DNA of 64,000 nucleotides from Deinococcus hopiensis KR-140 (GTDB taxonomy: Bacteria > Deinococcota > Deinococci > Deinococcales > Deinococcaceae): assembly GCA_943327755.2 (NCBI GenBank), contig CALPYF020000003.1, forward strand, positions 145,731 to 209,730, given 5' to 3'. Below are positions 1 through 10,233 of the stretch, one piece after another. The number at the start of each line of letters is the position of its first letter. The first letter of the stretch is position 1. The translations under genes and the position numbers were made by a program. Below the pieces are notes generated by a model that had not been told where the DNA came from, did no database searches, and was given only the letters and a program-made list of their open reading frames with translations.

Positions 1-1
1 G

Positions 2-454
2 CTGGGCGTGGCGGAATACTTCAGCGCGAACCTGCCGGACGTGGATGTCCTGATCGCCACGCCCGGCGCCGAGAGCCTCGGGCACGACCTGGGCGCGCTG
101 CGGGGCGTGCCGAGCGTGAAGGCGGCGTCGCTGGCGGGTCACTGGACGCTGGTGGGTTCGGCGCTGCACCACAAGGGCGATATTCAGCCCATGCGGGGCC
201 CGGTGCACGCGGCGGTCATCAGCGTGGAACTGGTGGGTGGACAGCCGGAACTCGCGGCGGCGCTGCTGGCCGCGCAGCACGGCTGGGAGGTGGCGGGAGT
301 CGCCGCGGCCGTGGCGCGTACGGACGCCGTGGGGCACGTCCGGCTGGCCCTGCAGGACCTGCCGGTGATCACCCCGGTGCAGCTGGCGGGCACGCCGCGC
401 GGACTGGTGTTCGAGCGGCGCATACCGCCGGCGGCCCTGGCACAGACGGCCTGA
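2..454 (+). CDS. Phosphoribosyltransferase-like protein, 3' part
   Basis: The reading frame is open to the left edge, so the true start probably lies outside the window; a GTG at 8 is the first possible internal start. The roughly 150 visible residues follow the order of an adenine-type phosphoribosyltransferase: a VDVLIATPGAESLG stretch where the family has its substrate-side loop, then a beta-strand and loop (AVISVELVGGQPELAAAL) where the PRPP-binding DDxxxTGGT motif should be. The paired acidic residues of that motif are absent, so catalysis by the usual mechanism is doubtful. It may be a regulatory or degenerate relative. The family call is inferred from motif order alone. A GC-rich hairpin follows the stop codon. 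Confidence 0.5.
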   Translation: MGVAEYFSANLPDVDVLIATPGAESLGHDLGALRGVPSVKAASLAGHWTLVGSALHHKGDIQPMRGPVHAAVISVELVGGQPELAAALLAAQHGWEVAGVAAAVARTDAVGHVRLALQDLPVITPVQLAGTPRGLVFERRIPPAALAQTA

Positions 455-468
455 TCCCGGTGTGCAGC

Positions 469-494
469 GGCGCGCGGTCAGCTGAGCGCGCGCC
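469..494 (+). terminator. GC-rich hairpin after the phosphoribosyltransferase-like gene
   Basis: Arms of 8-9 bases (GGCGCGCG at 469 and GCGCGCGCC at 486-494) enclose a short loop, starting 15 bases after the stop codon. There is only a weak T-rich stretch after it, so it is a plausible but not classical terminator. Confidence 0.45.
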
Positions 495-572
495 ATGTTC
501 CTTTGGGGTTGAACTCATGTAACACGCCGACAGCCCCGCTGCACCTGTGACCCGACGGCGGGGCGCCCGGGC

Positions 573-2051
573 TCAGCCGCTGAAGGGCAGGGTGCCGGTG
601 GCGCTGCGTTCACCGCGCAGCCACGTCAGCACGGCCCGGCGGGCCTCTGGCTGGAATCCGTACGTGACCAGGGCCGGGGCGTCCACATCGAGCGCCGCGT
701 AGGGGTTGTATAGCGCCAGGTGCAGGTCAGGCTGGGCGCCGCGCAGCGCCGCGTGCCGGTGGCGCGAGGTGGTTGCCAGGATCACCGGCAGGCCGCGTGC
801 GCGCATGGCCGCCCAGTCCAGATCGGCGGGATCCTCGAAGGCGTGCAGGTGCACGTCGTACACGCCGCGCAGTTCGTCCGCGAGGGTCCGGGCGTCCACG
901 CTGGCCTCGCTGACGTTCTCACGCGGCACCTTCGCCTGCGCGACGAGCAGCACCTGAGAACCGGGCGCCGGGGGGACGGGGGTGCGGTAGGCACTCAGGC
1001 CCCGCGCCCAGGCGTCTGCCAGGAGCGCCGCGTCCGTCTTCGGGTCCAGGGCCGGGTCGGCCTGCGCCGGGTAGCGGGCCGCGAGGGCCTCCAGGCGGCG
1101 CACGCTGGCCTGCATCTGCGCGGTGTCCAGCGCGCCACTGTCCAGCGCCGCCTGAATGGCGTCCAGGGTGGCGTCCTGCACTTCACGTCGGCCCAGCGCC
1201 ATCACCAGATCGGCGCCCGCCTGCAGCGCCATGACGCCCGCCTCCCCCCGACCGTAGTGGTCGTCGATGGCTTTCATGCCCATGGAGTCCGTGACGATCA
1301 CCCCGTCGTAACCCCACTTCTCGCGCAGCAGGCCGGTCAGGACCCGGCGGGAGAGCGTGGCAGGCCGCTCCGGATCCAGGGCCGGGTAGATGATGTGGGC
1401 CGTCATCACGGCGGGCGTATCCGGCAGCAGGTTCCGGAACGGCGCGAATTCACCGGCGTCCAGCGCCTCGCGGGACTTGTCCACGCGCGGCAGCGCCAGG
1501 TGACTGTCCTGACTGGTGTCCCCGTGCCCGGGGAAGTGCTTCACGCACGCCGCCACGCCCGCGCGGTCATGCCCGGCCAGCGCCGCGCCGCCCATGCGGG
1601 TCACGGTGTCCACATCGGCCCCGTAGGCCCGCTCGCCGATCACGGGATTGGCGGGGTTGACGTTCACGTCGAGCACCGGCGCGAAGTTCCAGTTGATCCC
1701 CACGCTGCGCAGCTGCCGTGCCAGCGCCGCGTTCACGTCCCCGGTCAGGGTCTCGTCCCCGGCGGCGCCCTGGTTCATGGCGCTGGGCGCGAACGGCCAG
1801 AACAGCGGGCGCAGAATCGCGCCGCCCTCGTGGTCCAGGGCGATCAGGGCGTGTTCGCCCATCACGCGGCGCAGATCCGCGCAGAGGCGGCGCAGCTGCG
1901 ACTCGGACTCCACGTTCTTGCGGAACAGGCACACGCTGCGGATGCCGTGCCGCCGCAGGTGCGCGGCCGTGTCGTCGTCCAGGGTGGGGCCGGGGATGTC
2001 CACCATCACCAGCGCGCCGCTGGGCAGGGTGCCGTGCAGGGTTGTGCTCAC
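573..2051 (-). CDS. nagZ: Glycoside hydrolase family 3, beta-N-acetylhexosaminidase (NagZ type)
   Basis: Predicted to remove N-acetylglucosamine from muropeptides during cell-wall recycling. The 492-residue protein has the GH3 TIM barrel with the NagZ signature KHFPGHGDTSQDSH at residues 171-184 (acid/base dyad region) and IVTDSMGM around residue 255, where the Asp is the family nucleophile. The C-terminal 170 residues resemble the second GH3 domain seen in long, Bacillus-type NagZ. The start is taken as GTG at 2051 rather than the upstream in-frame ATG at 2081, because TAGGCT lies exactly 7 nt before this GTG, the leaderless arrangement seen across the window. No signal peptide is evident, suggesting a cytoplasmic enzyme. 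Substrate preference among GH3 enzymes cannot be proved from sequence alone. Confidence 0.85.
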   Translation of the reverse strand: MSTTLHGTLPSGALVMVDIPGPTLDDDTAAHLRRHGIRSVCLFRKNVESESQLRRLCADLRRVMGEHALIALDHEGGAILRPLFWPFAPSAMNQGAAGDETLTGDVNAALARQLRSVGINWNFAPVLDVNVNPANPVIGERAYGADVDTVTRMGGAALAGHDRAGVAACVKHFPGHGDTSQDSHLALPRVDKSREALDAGEFAPFRNLLPDTPAVMTAHIIYPALDPERPATLSRRVLTGLLREKWGYDGVIVTDSMGMKAIDDHYGRGEAGVMALQAGADLVMALGRREVQDATLDAIQAALDSGALDTAQMQASVRRLEALAARYPAQADPALDPKTDAALLADAWARGLSAYRTPVPPAPGSQVLLVAQAKVPRENVSEASVDARTLADELRGVYDVHLHAFEDPADLDWAAMRARGLPVILATTSRHRHAALRGAQPDLHLALYNPYAALDVDAPALVTYGFQPEARRAVLTWLRGERSATGTLPFSG

Positions 2052-2083
2052 GCTGCCCAGCCTAGCCGACCGGCGCCGCACAG

Positions 2084-2119
2084 GCCGGCAGGAGTGGCGC
2101 GCACCAGTCCCCTGCCGGC
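2084..2119 (-). terminator. Hairpin between the aminotransferase and nagZ
   Basis: Perfect 9-bp arms (GCCGGCAGG at 2084-2092 and CCTGCCGGC at 2111-2119) lie 15 bases past the stop of the upstream minus-strand aminotransferase gene and just before the nagZ -10 box. It probably ends the aminotransferase transcript. There is no clear T-run. Confidence 0.5.
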
Positions 2120-2134
2120 CCGGAGTCCCGGTGG

Positions 2135-3340
2135 TCAGCCCAGCGCCGCCAGGAGGCGTTCGATGTCGTCCAGCGTCGTGTAATGCGCGATGCTGGCCCG
2201 CACGACGCCCTGCGGGTACAGGCCCAGGTCCTTCAGGGGCTGCGCGGCGTAGAAGTGCCCGGCAGCCACGTCCACCCCGGCGGCGGTCAGGCGCAGCGCG
2301 GTCTGCTCGGGGCTCTCCCCCGCCACGCGGAACGCGACGGTGCCCACGCGACCCTGCGTGCCCTGCGGACCGTACACGGTCACGAGGTCATGCGCGAGCA
2401 GGCCCCCCACCAGCCGGGCCATGACCGGCGCCTCCAGCTCGTGGATGCGCTGGGAGGCGGCCTCCAGCGCCGCACGGGTCAGCTCGGGGTGCCCGCCCAG
2501 TTCCCGGAGGTAGTCCAGGGTGCCCAACCAGCCGGCCAGCAGTTCGAACTGCGGCGTGCCGTGCTCGATGCCGGTGATGTCACCCTGCGGCACGAACTCC
2601 AGTTTCGGCCAGGGCAGCGTGGCGCGCAGCTCGGGGCGCAGCCACATGGCGCCCAGGTGCGGCGCCCAGACCTTGTACGGGCTGAACGTCACGAAGTCCG
2701 CCCCCCACGCCTGCACGTCCGGGAAGGCGTGCGGGGCGGCGTGCACGGCGTCCACGATGCTCCACGCGCCCGCCGCGCGCACCTGCGCCGTGATCGCCGG
2801 AATGTCCGGCGTGACGCCCAGCGCGTTGCTGGCCGCCGTGACGGCCACCAGCCGCGTCCGGGGCGACAGCAGCGCCGCCAGATCGTCCGGGTGCAGCGTC
2901 ATGTCCGGCTGGCGGGCGTGCCAGACCTTCACGGTCACGCCCTGCCGCTCCAGTTCCCGCCAGGGGCTGGCGTTGCTCTCGTGCTCCAGCCCGCTCAGGA
3001 TCACCTCGTCGCCCTCACCCCACAGGCGGGCGAACGCCGCCGCGAGCCGGAAGGTCAGCGCGGTGGCGCTCTGGGCCAGGGCCACGTCCTCCGGCTGCGC
3101 GTTCATGAACAGCGCCGTCGCCTCCCGCGCCCGATGCTTCAGGGCCAGGATCTCCGCACCCGGACGGTGCCCAGGCATGGCATTCGTCGCCCCGTAGCGC
3201 GTCAGGTGCTCCGTGACCGCCTGAATGGCGCGGGCCGGAATCAGGCCCCCGGCGGCGTTGTCGAGGTAAGCGCGGCCCGACTGGAGTTGTGGAAACTGGG
3301 CACGCAGGTCAGCCTGCGTCAGGACGGCAGCGGTGGTCAT
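2135..3340 (-). CDS. Class-V aminotransferase, cysteine desulfurase-like
   Basis: A 401-residue PLP enzyme of the aminotransferase class-V/SufS-like group. Visible features are YLDNAAGGLIP near residue 25, the GLEHESNASPW segment near 120, the VDAVHAAPHAF region carrying the Asp that contacts the pyridine nitrogen, and FSPYKVWAPHLG, whose Lys is the likely Schiff-base residue. It fits the cysteine desulfurase-like subgroup that lacks an obvious SufS active-site Cys loop, so desulfurase activity is not certain. The start ATG at 3340 has TACACT 6 nt upstream, a leaderless promoter. There is no adjacent Fe-S assembly gene, so it is probably not part of a suf operon. Confidence 0.8.
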   Translation of the reverse strand: MTTAAVLTQADLRAQFPQLQSGRAYLDNAAGGLIPARAIQAVTEHLTRYGATNAMPGHRPGAEILALKHRAREATALFMNAQPEDVALAQSATALTFRLAAAFARLWGEGDEVILSGLEHESNASPWRELERQGVTVKVWHARQPDMTLHPDDLAALLSPRTRLVAVTAASNALGVTPDIPAITAQVRAAGAWSIVDAVHAAPHAFPDVQAWGADFVTFSPYKVWAPHLGAMWLRPELRATLPWPKLEFVPQGDITGIEHGTPQFELLAGWLGTLDYLRELGGHPELTRAALEAASQRIHELEAPVMARLVGGLLAHDLVTVYGPQGTQGRVGTVAFRVAGESPEQTALRLTAAGVDVAAGHFYAAQPLKDLGLYPQGVVRASIAHYTTLDDIERLLAALG

Positions 3341-3704
3341 GCGCCGAGTGTAGGCGCACGCGGCTTACGGAGTTCCGGGTGGCTGGACAACCGCCGGTCG
3401 GTTCGCTCGCTGCCACCGACATCCCCTTCTGCCCGAGCCCGCCCCTTCCCGCTCCTTCCGAATCCTGGGATCGACCAGATCTGACGGTTCATCCTGCCGC
3501 TTTTCACGCCCGTTTGATCGTTCTTTGGTGGGATGCACGCCTCATGGGTCTCGCCTATCCTGCGGTCATGTTGCGGTTTCCGTCTGTTCCGTTGCCCCCC
3601 CGGAAGTCCGCCGGGCGGGCAACTCCACGCCCGGAATCCGCCCGGCTCCTGCACGCGTCCGCGCGGGTGGCCCGGTCGGTGCCGCCCGTACCACCGGAGG
3701 GCGC
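3341..3704. other. Intergenic region with a repeat copy and the PBP-operon leader
   Basis: This 364-base gap separates divergent genes. The right half holds a copy of the dispersed repeat (about 3575-3663). A TTACGGAGTTCCG stretch near 3364 resembles the terminal repeat of the copy at 30567 and may be another fragment. The ribosome binding site ACCGGAGG for the gene at 3705 lies at its end. No convincing additional gene is seen. Confidence 0.6.
3575..3663 (+). repeat. Dispersed repeat copy B (partial) with central hairpin
   Basis: Similar along its length to the 30567-30721 element: CCGTCTGTT, CGTTG, CAACTCCACGCCCGGAA and GCTCCTGC are shared. Between GTTG (3591) and CAAC (3620) a 13-nt stem (GTTGCCC..CCCGG with CCGGG..GGGCAAC) closes a 7-nt loop, the same geometry as the 30567 copy although the stem bases differ. 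Confidence 0.65.
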
Positions 3705-3974
3705 ATGAGTTTCGTGCGGAAGCCCCGGCCGTACTCATCGGGTCTGCCGTCCGCGCCGGTGTCCGCTCCGCGTGCGCCGCGCGTGCCGAAGGAGAAGGCG
3801 CCGCGTCCGGCCCGTCCGCGTGGGCCGCGTTCGTCGTGGGCGGGTGCGGTGACGGCCCTGGCGGGGCTGGGCGCGCTGCTGGTGCTGGTGGTGGGCCTGT
3901 CGGGCCTGTGGAACGCCGTGGCGCGGGACTGGCAGTTCCGGTCGGCGGCGGGCGTGCTGGACGTGGTGCGCTGA
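3705..3974 (+). CDS. Small single-pass membrane protein, first gene of the PBP operon
   Basis: An 89-residue protein with a basic, proline-rich N-terminus (about residues 1-45) and one hydrophobic segment (AVTALAGLGALLVLVVGLSGLW, roughly 48-70). The predicted topology is N-terminus in the cytoplasm. Start ATG 3705 is preceded by a good ribosome binding site (GGAGG, 5 nt away). Its stop codon abuts the GTG start of the penicillin-binding protein with no gap, so the two are translationally coupled. No family is recognised. A scaffold or regulator of the PBP is a reasonable inference from position only. Confidence 0.7.
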   Translation: MSFVRKPRPYSSGLPSAPVSAPRAPRVPKEKAPRPARPRGPRSSWAGAVTALAGLGALLVLVVGLSGLWNAVARDWQFRSAAGVLDVVR

Positions 3975-6101
3975 GTGACGCGGCAGTTCAGAAAGTCGGT
4001 GCTGGGCTGGTGGAACCGCTGGCCGCGTTCGCCATTCGTGCGGCGGCCTGAGCCGTGGACGTTGCGGCGGGCGCTGCGGGCGGCGGGAGCGGGTGTGGGC
4101 CTGCTGACGCTGGGCATGCTGGGGCTGGGCATGGCGGGCGCGCTGAGTACCGGGGCGCTGGGGCGGGTGTGGAACCTGCGGTCGGAACTGCTGCCCATCG
4201 AGGTGCAGGACCGGCGGGGTGCGCCGCTGGGCGTGATCGATCACTGCCGCGAGGGGAACGCGGTGAACGCGGTGCCGTGCCGGGAGTCGCTGAGCGTGCC
4301 GCTGACGGGCGTCAGTGAGGCGTTCCTGCTGGCGTACGTGGCGAAGGAGGACGTGCGCTTCTTCTCGCATTCGGGCGTGGATCTGGGGCGCCTGCCGCGC
4401 GCGATGCTCAGTGGTGCTGGGGGCAGCACGATCACCATGCAGCTGCTGAAGAACAGCGTGCTGGCGGGGCATTTCGATTACGACACGGACCGGCGTGGGC
4501 CGCTGCTGACGGTGACGCGCAAGGCGACGGAGTTCGTGCTGGCGCCGTTGGTGACGTGGCGCTACGGGCGGCGCGAGGTGCTGGCCATGAGCGTGAACAG
4601 CCTGCCGTGGATCGGGATCGGGCAGCGCAAGGGCGTGTACGACGCGTCCCGGGCGGTGTTCGGGGTGGAACCGGCGGACCTGAGCCTGGCGCAGAGTGCG
4701 TTCCTTGTGGGGCTGCTGCCCGCGCCAGGGCGGTATCTGGTTCAGGAAGACACGCCGCCGGAGACAGCCACGGCGCGCTTCCGCTGGATGCGCGCGCAGC
4801 AGCTGGTGACGCTGAACATCCTGCGGTCTCACGGCCTGGTGTCGGACGGGGCGTACGCGCAGGCGGTCGCCACACCCGTGCAGCCGAGGTTGTGGCGGGT
4901 GGAGTACGCGGGGGCGGGCGCGGACCTGCGGGTGGTATCGGCGGCCCGCAACCCGGATTACGCGAACGAGCCGGAGCCGGTGTGGGCCATGCAGGAACTC
5001 GTGCGGCGCGAGCTGCGGCGGGCGGGCGTGGATCCGAAGCGGGTGGGGCGCGTGGTGCTGACCATTGACGGGCAGGCGCAGGCCGCGTTGACGCAGCGGG
5101 TGCAGGGGGAGGGTGCGACCGGCCCCCGCGCGGCGGGTGTCGCGGAGGGCGCGGCGGTCGTGGATGTGCGTGGCGGGGGGATCGTGGCGCTGGCGAGCAG
5201 CACGGGCGGCAGCCTGAGCAGCGATCCGGGGCGGCAGTGGGCGGCGTCGGCGCTGCGGCCGGTGGCGAGTACCGTGAAGCCTCTGCTGTACTCCCTGGCC
5301 TTCGGGGACGGCGTGACGCAGCTGAGTGCCTTCCGAGACGAGGCGACGAGTTACGCCGGGCAGGCCATCCGGAACAACTCGGGCGGGTTCCTGAACCGCG
5401 CGGTGACGGTACGCGAGGCGAACGCCCGCAGCCTGAACACCGTGGCGGTGCAGGTGGGGACGCCCCGCGAGAAGGCGCTGCGGCGCACGCTGGACGCACT
5501 GGGGTACCGCGCGGACGCGGAGAACACGTCGAGCGTGTCGCTGGGCACGTACCGCGCCGCGCCGCTGGACGTGGCGGCCGCCTACGCGTCGTTCGCGAAC
5601 GGCGGGACGCGCTGCGAGCCGCACCTGCTGGCCGAGGTGTATGACCGCGCCGGGCGGCCCCTGTCCCTGCCGCGCCCGGACTGCGCGCCGCTGTGGGACG
5701 AGGTGGTCGCCTACGAGACCTTCGACCTGCTGACCGGCGCGGTGACGTCGAACGCGGGGCACGTGAAGTTCCTGCGGCCCACCGCGTGGCAGCGCCTGTC
5801 CGGCAAGGCCATGCCGCTGGGCGCGAAGTCCGGCACGACCGACGACGTGAACGACACGTGGTGCGCCGCCGTGACGCCGCAGTACGCGATGGCGGTGTGG
5901 ATCGGCGACCCGGACGGGCGGCAGAGCGTACCCGTGAACCTCTACCGCGATCAGGCGGCCTGCCGTGAGGTCGGGCTGCTGCGCGACCTGCCGCACGACC
6001 GCACGAGCGTCCCAGTGCCGCCGGGTATCACGGCCGTGGGTGGGGTGGCGGTGCCGCTGCCGGGCCTGAACCCCCGCAACCCCACGCCGCCCGCGCCCTG
6101 A
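3975..6101 (+). CDS. Bifunctional penicillin-binding protein (class A, transglycosylase + transpeptidase)
   Basis: Builds and cross-links peptidoglycan at the outer face of the inner membrane. Domain order: a TM anchor at about residues 35-60; a GT51 transglycosylase with AKEDVRFFSHSG (catalytic Glu at 125) and GGSTITMQLLKN at 149-160; and a transpeptidase with STVK at 432-435 (acyl Ser432), SLN at 486-488 and KSGT at 618-621 (the KTG box). At 708 residues it is the usual length for a class A enzyme. It starts with GTG directly after the TGA of the preceding small gene. Downstream lie a vWA protein and a membrane protein on the same strand, suggesting a cell-wall operon. Whether it is closest to PBP1A, 1B or 1C cannot be decided here. 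Confidence 0.92.
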   Translation: MTRQFRKSVLGWWNRWPRSPFVRRPEPWTLRRALRAAGAGVGLLTLGMLGLGMAGALSTGALGRVWNLRSELLPIEVQDRRGAPLGVIDHCREGNAVNAVPCRESLSVPLTGVSEAFLLAYVAKEDVRFFSHSGVDLGRLPRAMLSGAGGSTITMQLLKNSVLAGHFDYDTDRRGPLLTVTRKATEFVLAPLVTWRYGRREVLAMSVNSLPWIGIGQRKGVYDASRAVFGVEPADLSLAQSAFLVGLLPAPGRYLVQEDTPPETATARFRWMRAQQLVTLNILRSHGLVSDGAYAQAVATPVQPRLWRVEYAGAGADLRVVSAARNPDYANEPEPVWAMQELVRRELRRAGVDPKRVGRVVLTIDGQAQAALTQRVQGEGATGPRAAGVAEGAAVVDVRGGGIVALASSTGGSLSSDPGRQWAASALRPVASTVKPLLYSLAFGDGVTQLSAFRDEATSYAGQAIRNNSGGFLNRAVTVREANARSLNTVAVQVGTPREKALRRTLDALGYRADAENTSSVSLGTYRAAPLDVAAAYASFANGGTRCEPHLLAEVYDRAGRPLSLPRPDCAPLWDEVVAYETFDLLTGAVTSNAGHVKFLRPTAWQRLSGKAMPLGAKSGTTDDVNDTWCAAVTPQYAMAVWIGDPDGRQSVPVNLYRDQAACREVGLLRDLPHDRTSVPVPPGITAVGGVAVPLPGLNPRNPTPPAP

Positions 6102-6138
6102 GCCCCCCTCTTCCCCATTCCAGACTTCCGAGGTGACC

Positions 6139-8384
<2,246 letters not shown>

Positions 8385-8400
8385 ACGGCAGCGGGCAGCA

Positions 8401-8437
8401 GGGAGAGGTTGGGGGCAACTCCCACCTCTCCCCTTTT
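8401..8437 (+). terminator. Rho-independent terminator of the PBP/vWA operon
   Basis: GGGAGAGGT (8401-8409) pairs with ACCTCTCCC (8424-8432), with further GGG/CCC pairing inside, and is followed by CTTTTT. It starts 17 bases after the stop of the membrane-protein gene. Confidence 0.85.
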
Positions 8438-8440
8438 TGT

Positions 8441-8486
8441 GACCATAGTCTCAATTAATAGTTCAATGTTAAGTAATATGGGAGGC
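8441..8486 (+). promoter_or_regulatory. AT-rich promoter of the dioxygenase/esterase fusion gene
   Basis: A notably AT-rich island in GC-rich DNA. TAATAT (8474-8479) stands 7 nt before ATG 8487, a leaderless -10 box. Upstream, TTAATAGTTCAATGTTAA (8455-8472) forms an imperfect dyad of the kind bound by MarR-family repressors. Its position would block polymerase. Binding by a quinone-sensing MarR (MhqR-like) is inference; no such regulator gene is adjacent. Confidence 0.55.
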
Positions 8487-10145
8487 ATGACGCCCTTCTC
8501 CCCCGCTCCCGGCACCAGCCCCGTCCAGGGTCTGCACCACGTCACCGTCATGGCCAGCGACCCGCAGCGCAACCTCGACTTCTACACCCAGGTGCTGGGC
8601 CAGCGGCTGGTGAAGGTCACCGTGAACTTCGACGATCCCGGCACGTACCACTTCTACTACGGCGACCAGACCGGTCAGCCCGGCACGATCATGACCCACT
8701 TCCCCTGGCCCGGCGCCAAGCGTGGCGAGCGTGGCAACGGCGAGGTCGTCGCCACCGCGTACAGCGCCCCCGCCGACTCGCTGGCCTACTGGCAGGAGCG
8801 GCTGGCCGCGCACGCCCTGACCGTCACCGGGGGCACCCGCTTCGGGCAGCCGGTCCTGACCTTCGAGGACCCGGACCGCACCTGGGTGGAACTGGTGTTC
8901 GAGGACGGACAGGCCGTGCAGCCCTGGCCCGCCTCTCCGGTGGACGCCGCGCATGAGCTGCGGGGCTTCCACTCGGTGACCGCCTGGGTGCGCGACACCG
9001 ACGCCGTGCGGCAGTTGCTGGTGGGCCAGCTGGGCTTCACGGAGGTCGGCAGCGAACCCGACACCGAGGGCACCCGGACCCGCTTCCGGGGCAGCGGCGA
9101 CGGCGTAGGCCTGTTCGTGGACGCCGTGGAACGCCCCGGCCAGCCGCGCGGGCACTTCGGGGCGGGCAGCATCCACCACGTGGCGCTGCGCACCCGCGAC
9201 GACGCCGAGCAGGAGGCGTACATGACCAGCCTGACCGGCGCCGGGTACCGCCCCACGCCCGTGCAGGACCGCCAGTACTTCCACTCGATCTACTTCCGTG
9301 AATCGAACGGGGTACTGTTCGAGATCGCCACCGACGCGCCCGGCTTCCCCGACGACGAGCCCGTGGCGGAACTCGGCCGGCACCTTAAACTCCCCGCGTG
9401 GTTCGAGAGCCAGCGCGCACAGATCGAGGCGCACGTGCCGCGCATCGTCAGCCGCGAGTACGACGTGACCATCGGCCAGCGCGCCCTCGGGGCCGCCGCA
9501 CCCGAGGCCACCCCCGAGGACGAGGGCACGGGCGTCCAGGTCTTCACCGCGGGCCGCCCCCTGGACGACGCCCGCGTGGCGATGGTCCTGCTGCACGGGC
9601 GGGGCGGCACAGCGCGCGACATCCTCTCGCTGGAACGCGACTTCAACCTGAGTGCGTTCACGTACCTCGCCCCGCAGGCCGAGGGGAACACCTGGTACCC
9701 CCAGTCGTTCCTGGCGCCGGTCGAGCAGAACCAGCCGTTTCTCGACCGCGCGCTGGGCACCGTGGACGCCGTGATGGGCGAACTGGCCGCACGCGGCATC
9801 CCCGCCGAGCGGGTCGTGCTGGGCGGCTTCAGCCAGGGCGCATGCCTCGCGCTGGAGTACGCCAGCCGCGCCGAACGCAAACCCGGCGCGGTGGTGGCCT
9901 TCAGCGGCGGCCTGATCACCCTGGACCAGGGCAGCGCCTTCCCCGGCACGCCCGTCTTCATGGGCGTCGATCCGCGCGACGGGCACATTCCCCTCGCCCG
10001 CTTCGAGGAGACGGCCGCGCAGCTGCGTGAACGGGGTGCGACAGTGGACGCCCGCGTCATCCCCGGCCTGGGCCACACCATCAACGCGGACGAACTGAAC
10101 GCCGCGCGCGCCGTCATGCAGGGAATCGCTGGCGCGTTGAGTTGA
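8487..10145 (+). CDS. Fusion: ring-cleaving (VOC) dioxygenase + phospholipase/carboxylesterase
   Basis: A 552-residue protein with two complete enzymes. Residues 12-325 form a two-module VOC/glyoxalase-fold extradiol dioxygenase like MhqO/MhqE: candidate metal ligands are His in LHHVT (17-18) and IHHVA (230-231), and Glu near 279 in LFEIATD. Residues 350-552 form an alpha/beta hydrolase of the phospholipase/carboxylesterase family like MhqD: LLHGRGG near 369, nucleophile Ser449 in GGFSQGA, probable Asp498 and His530. In Bacillus these activities are separate genes co-induced by hydroquinones. Start ATG 8487 is chosen over an upstream ATG-like extension because TAATAT lies 7 nt before it, whereas GGAGG is only one base away and cannot act as a ribosome binding site. 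A role in quinone or aromatic detoxification is inferred. Confidence 0.85.
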   Translation: MTPFSPAPGTSPVQGLHHVTVMASDPQRNLDFYTQVLGQRLVKVTVNFDDPGTYHFYYGDQTGQPGTIMTHFPWPGAKRGERGNGEVVATAYSAPADSLAYWQERLAAHALTVTGGTRFGQPVLTFEDPDRTWVELVFEDGQAVQPWPASPVDAAHELRGFHSVTAWVRDTDAVRQLLVGQLGFTEVGSEPDTEGTRTRFRGSGDGVGLFVDAVERPGQPRGHFGAGSIHHVALRTRDDAEQEAYMTSLTGAGYRPTPVQDRQYFHSIYFRESNGVLFEIATDAPGFPDDEPVAELGRHLKLPAWFESQRAQIEAHVPRIVSREYDVTIGQRALGAAAPEATPEDEGTGVQVFTAGRPLDDARVAMVLLHGRGGTARDILSLERDFNLSAFTYLAPQAEGNTWYPQSFLAPVEQNQPFLDRALGTVDAVMGELAARGIPAERVVLGGFSQGACLALEYASRAERKPGAVVAFSGGLITLDQGSAFPGTPVFMGVDPRDGHIPLARFEETAAQLRERGATVDARVIPGLGHTINADELNAARAVMQGIAGALS

Positions 10146-10170
10146 TGGTTGAAAGGTGATAGTCGAAGGT

Positions 10171-10210
10171 TGATGGTTGATGGAGAGGCGGTGTCCTCCA
10201 TCAACCATCA
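10171..10210. terminator. 15-bp perfect hairpin between convergent genes
   Basis: TGATGGTTGATGGAG (10171-10185) is perfectly complementary to 10196-10210, with a 10-nt loop. It lies between the stops of two convergent genes and can fold on either transcript, so it is a likely bidirectional terminator. The left side contains a further TGAAAGGTGAT (10150-10160) that can also pair with ATCACCTTTCA (10208-10218), giving an alternative fold. Confidence 0.65.
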
Positions 10211-10233
10211 CCTTTCAGCCTTCTACCCGAGAA

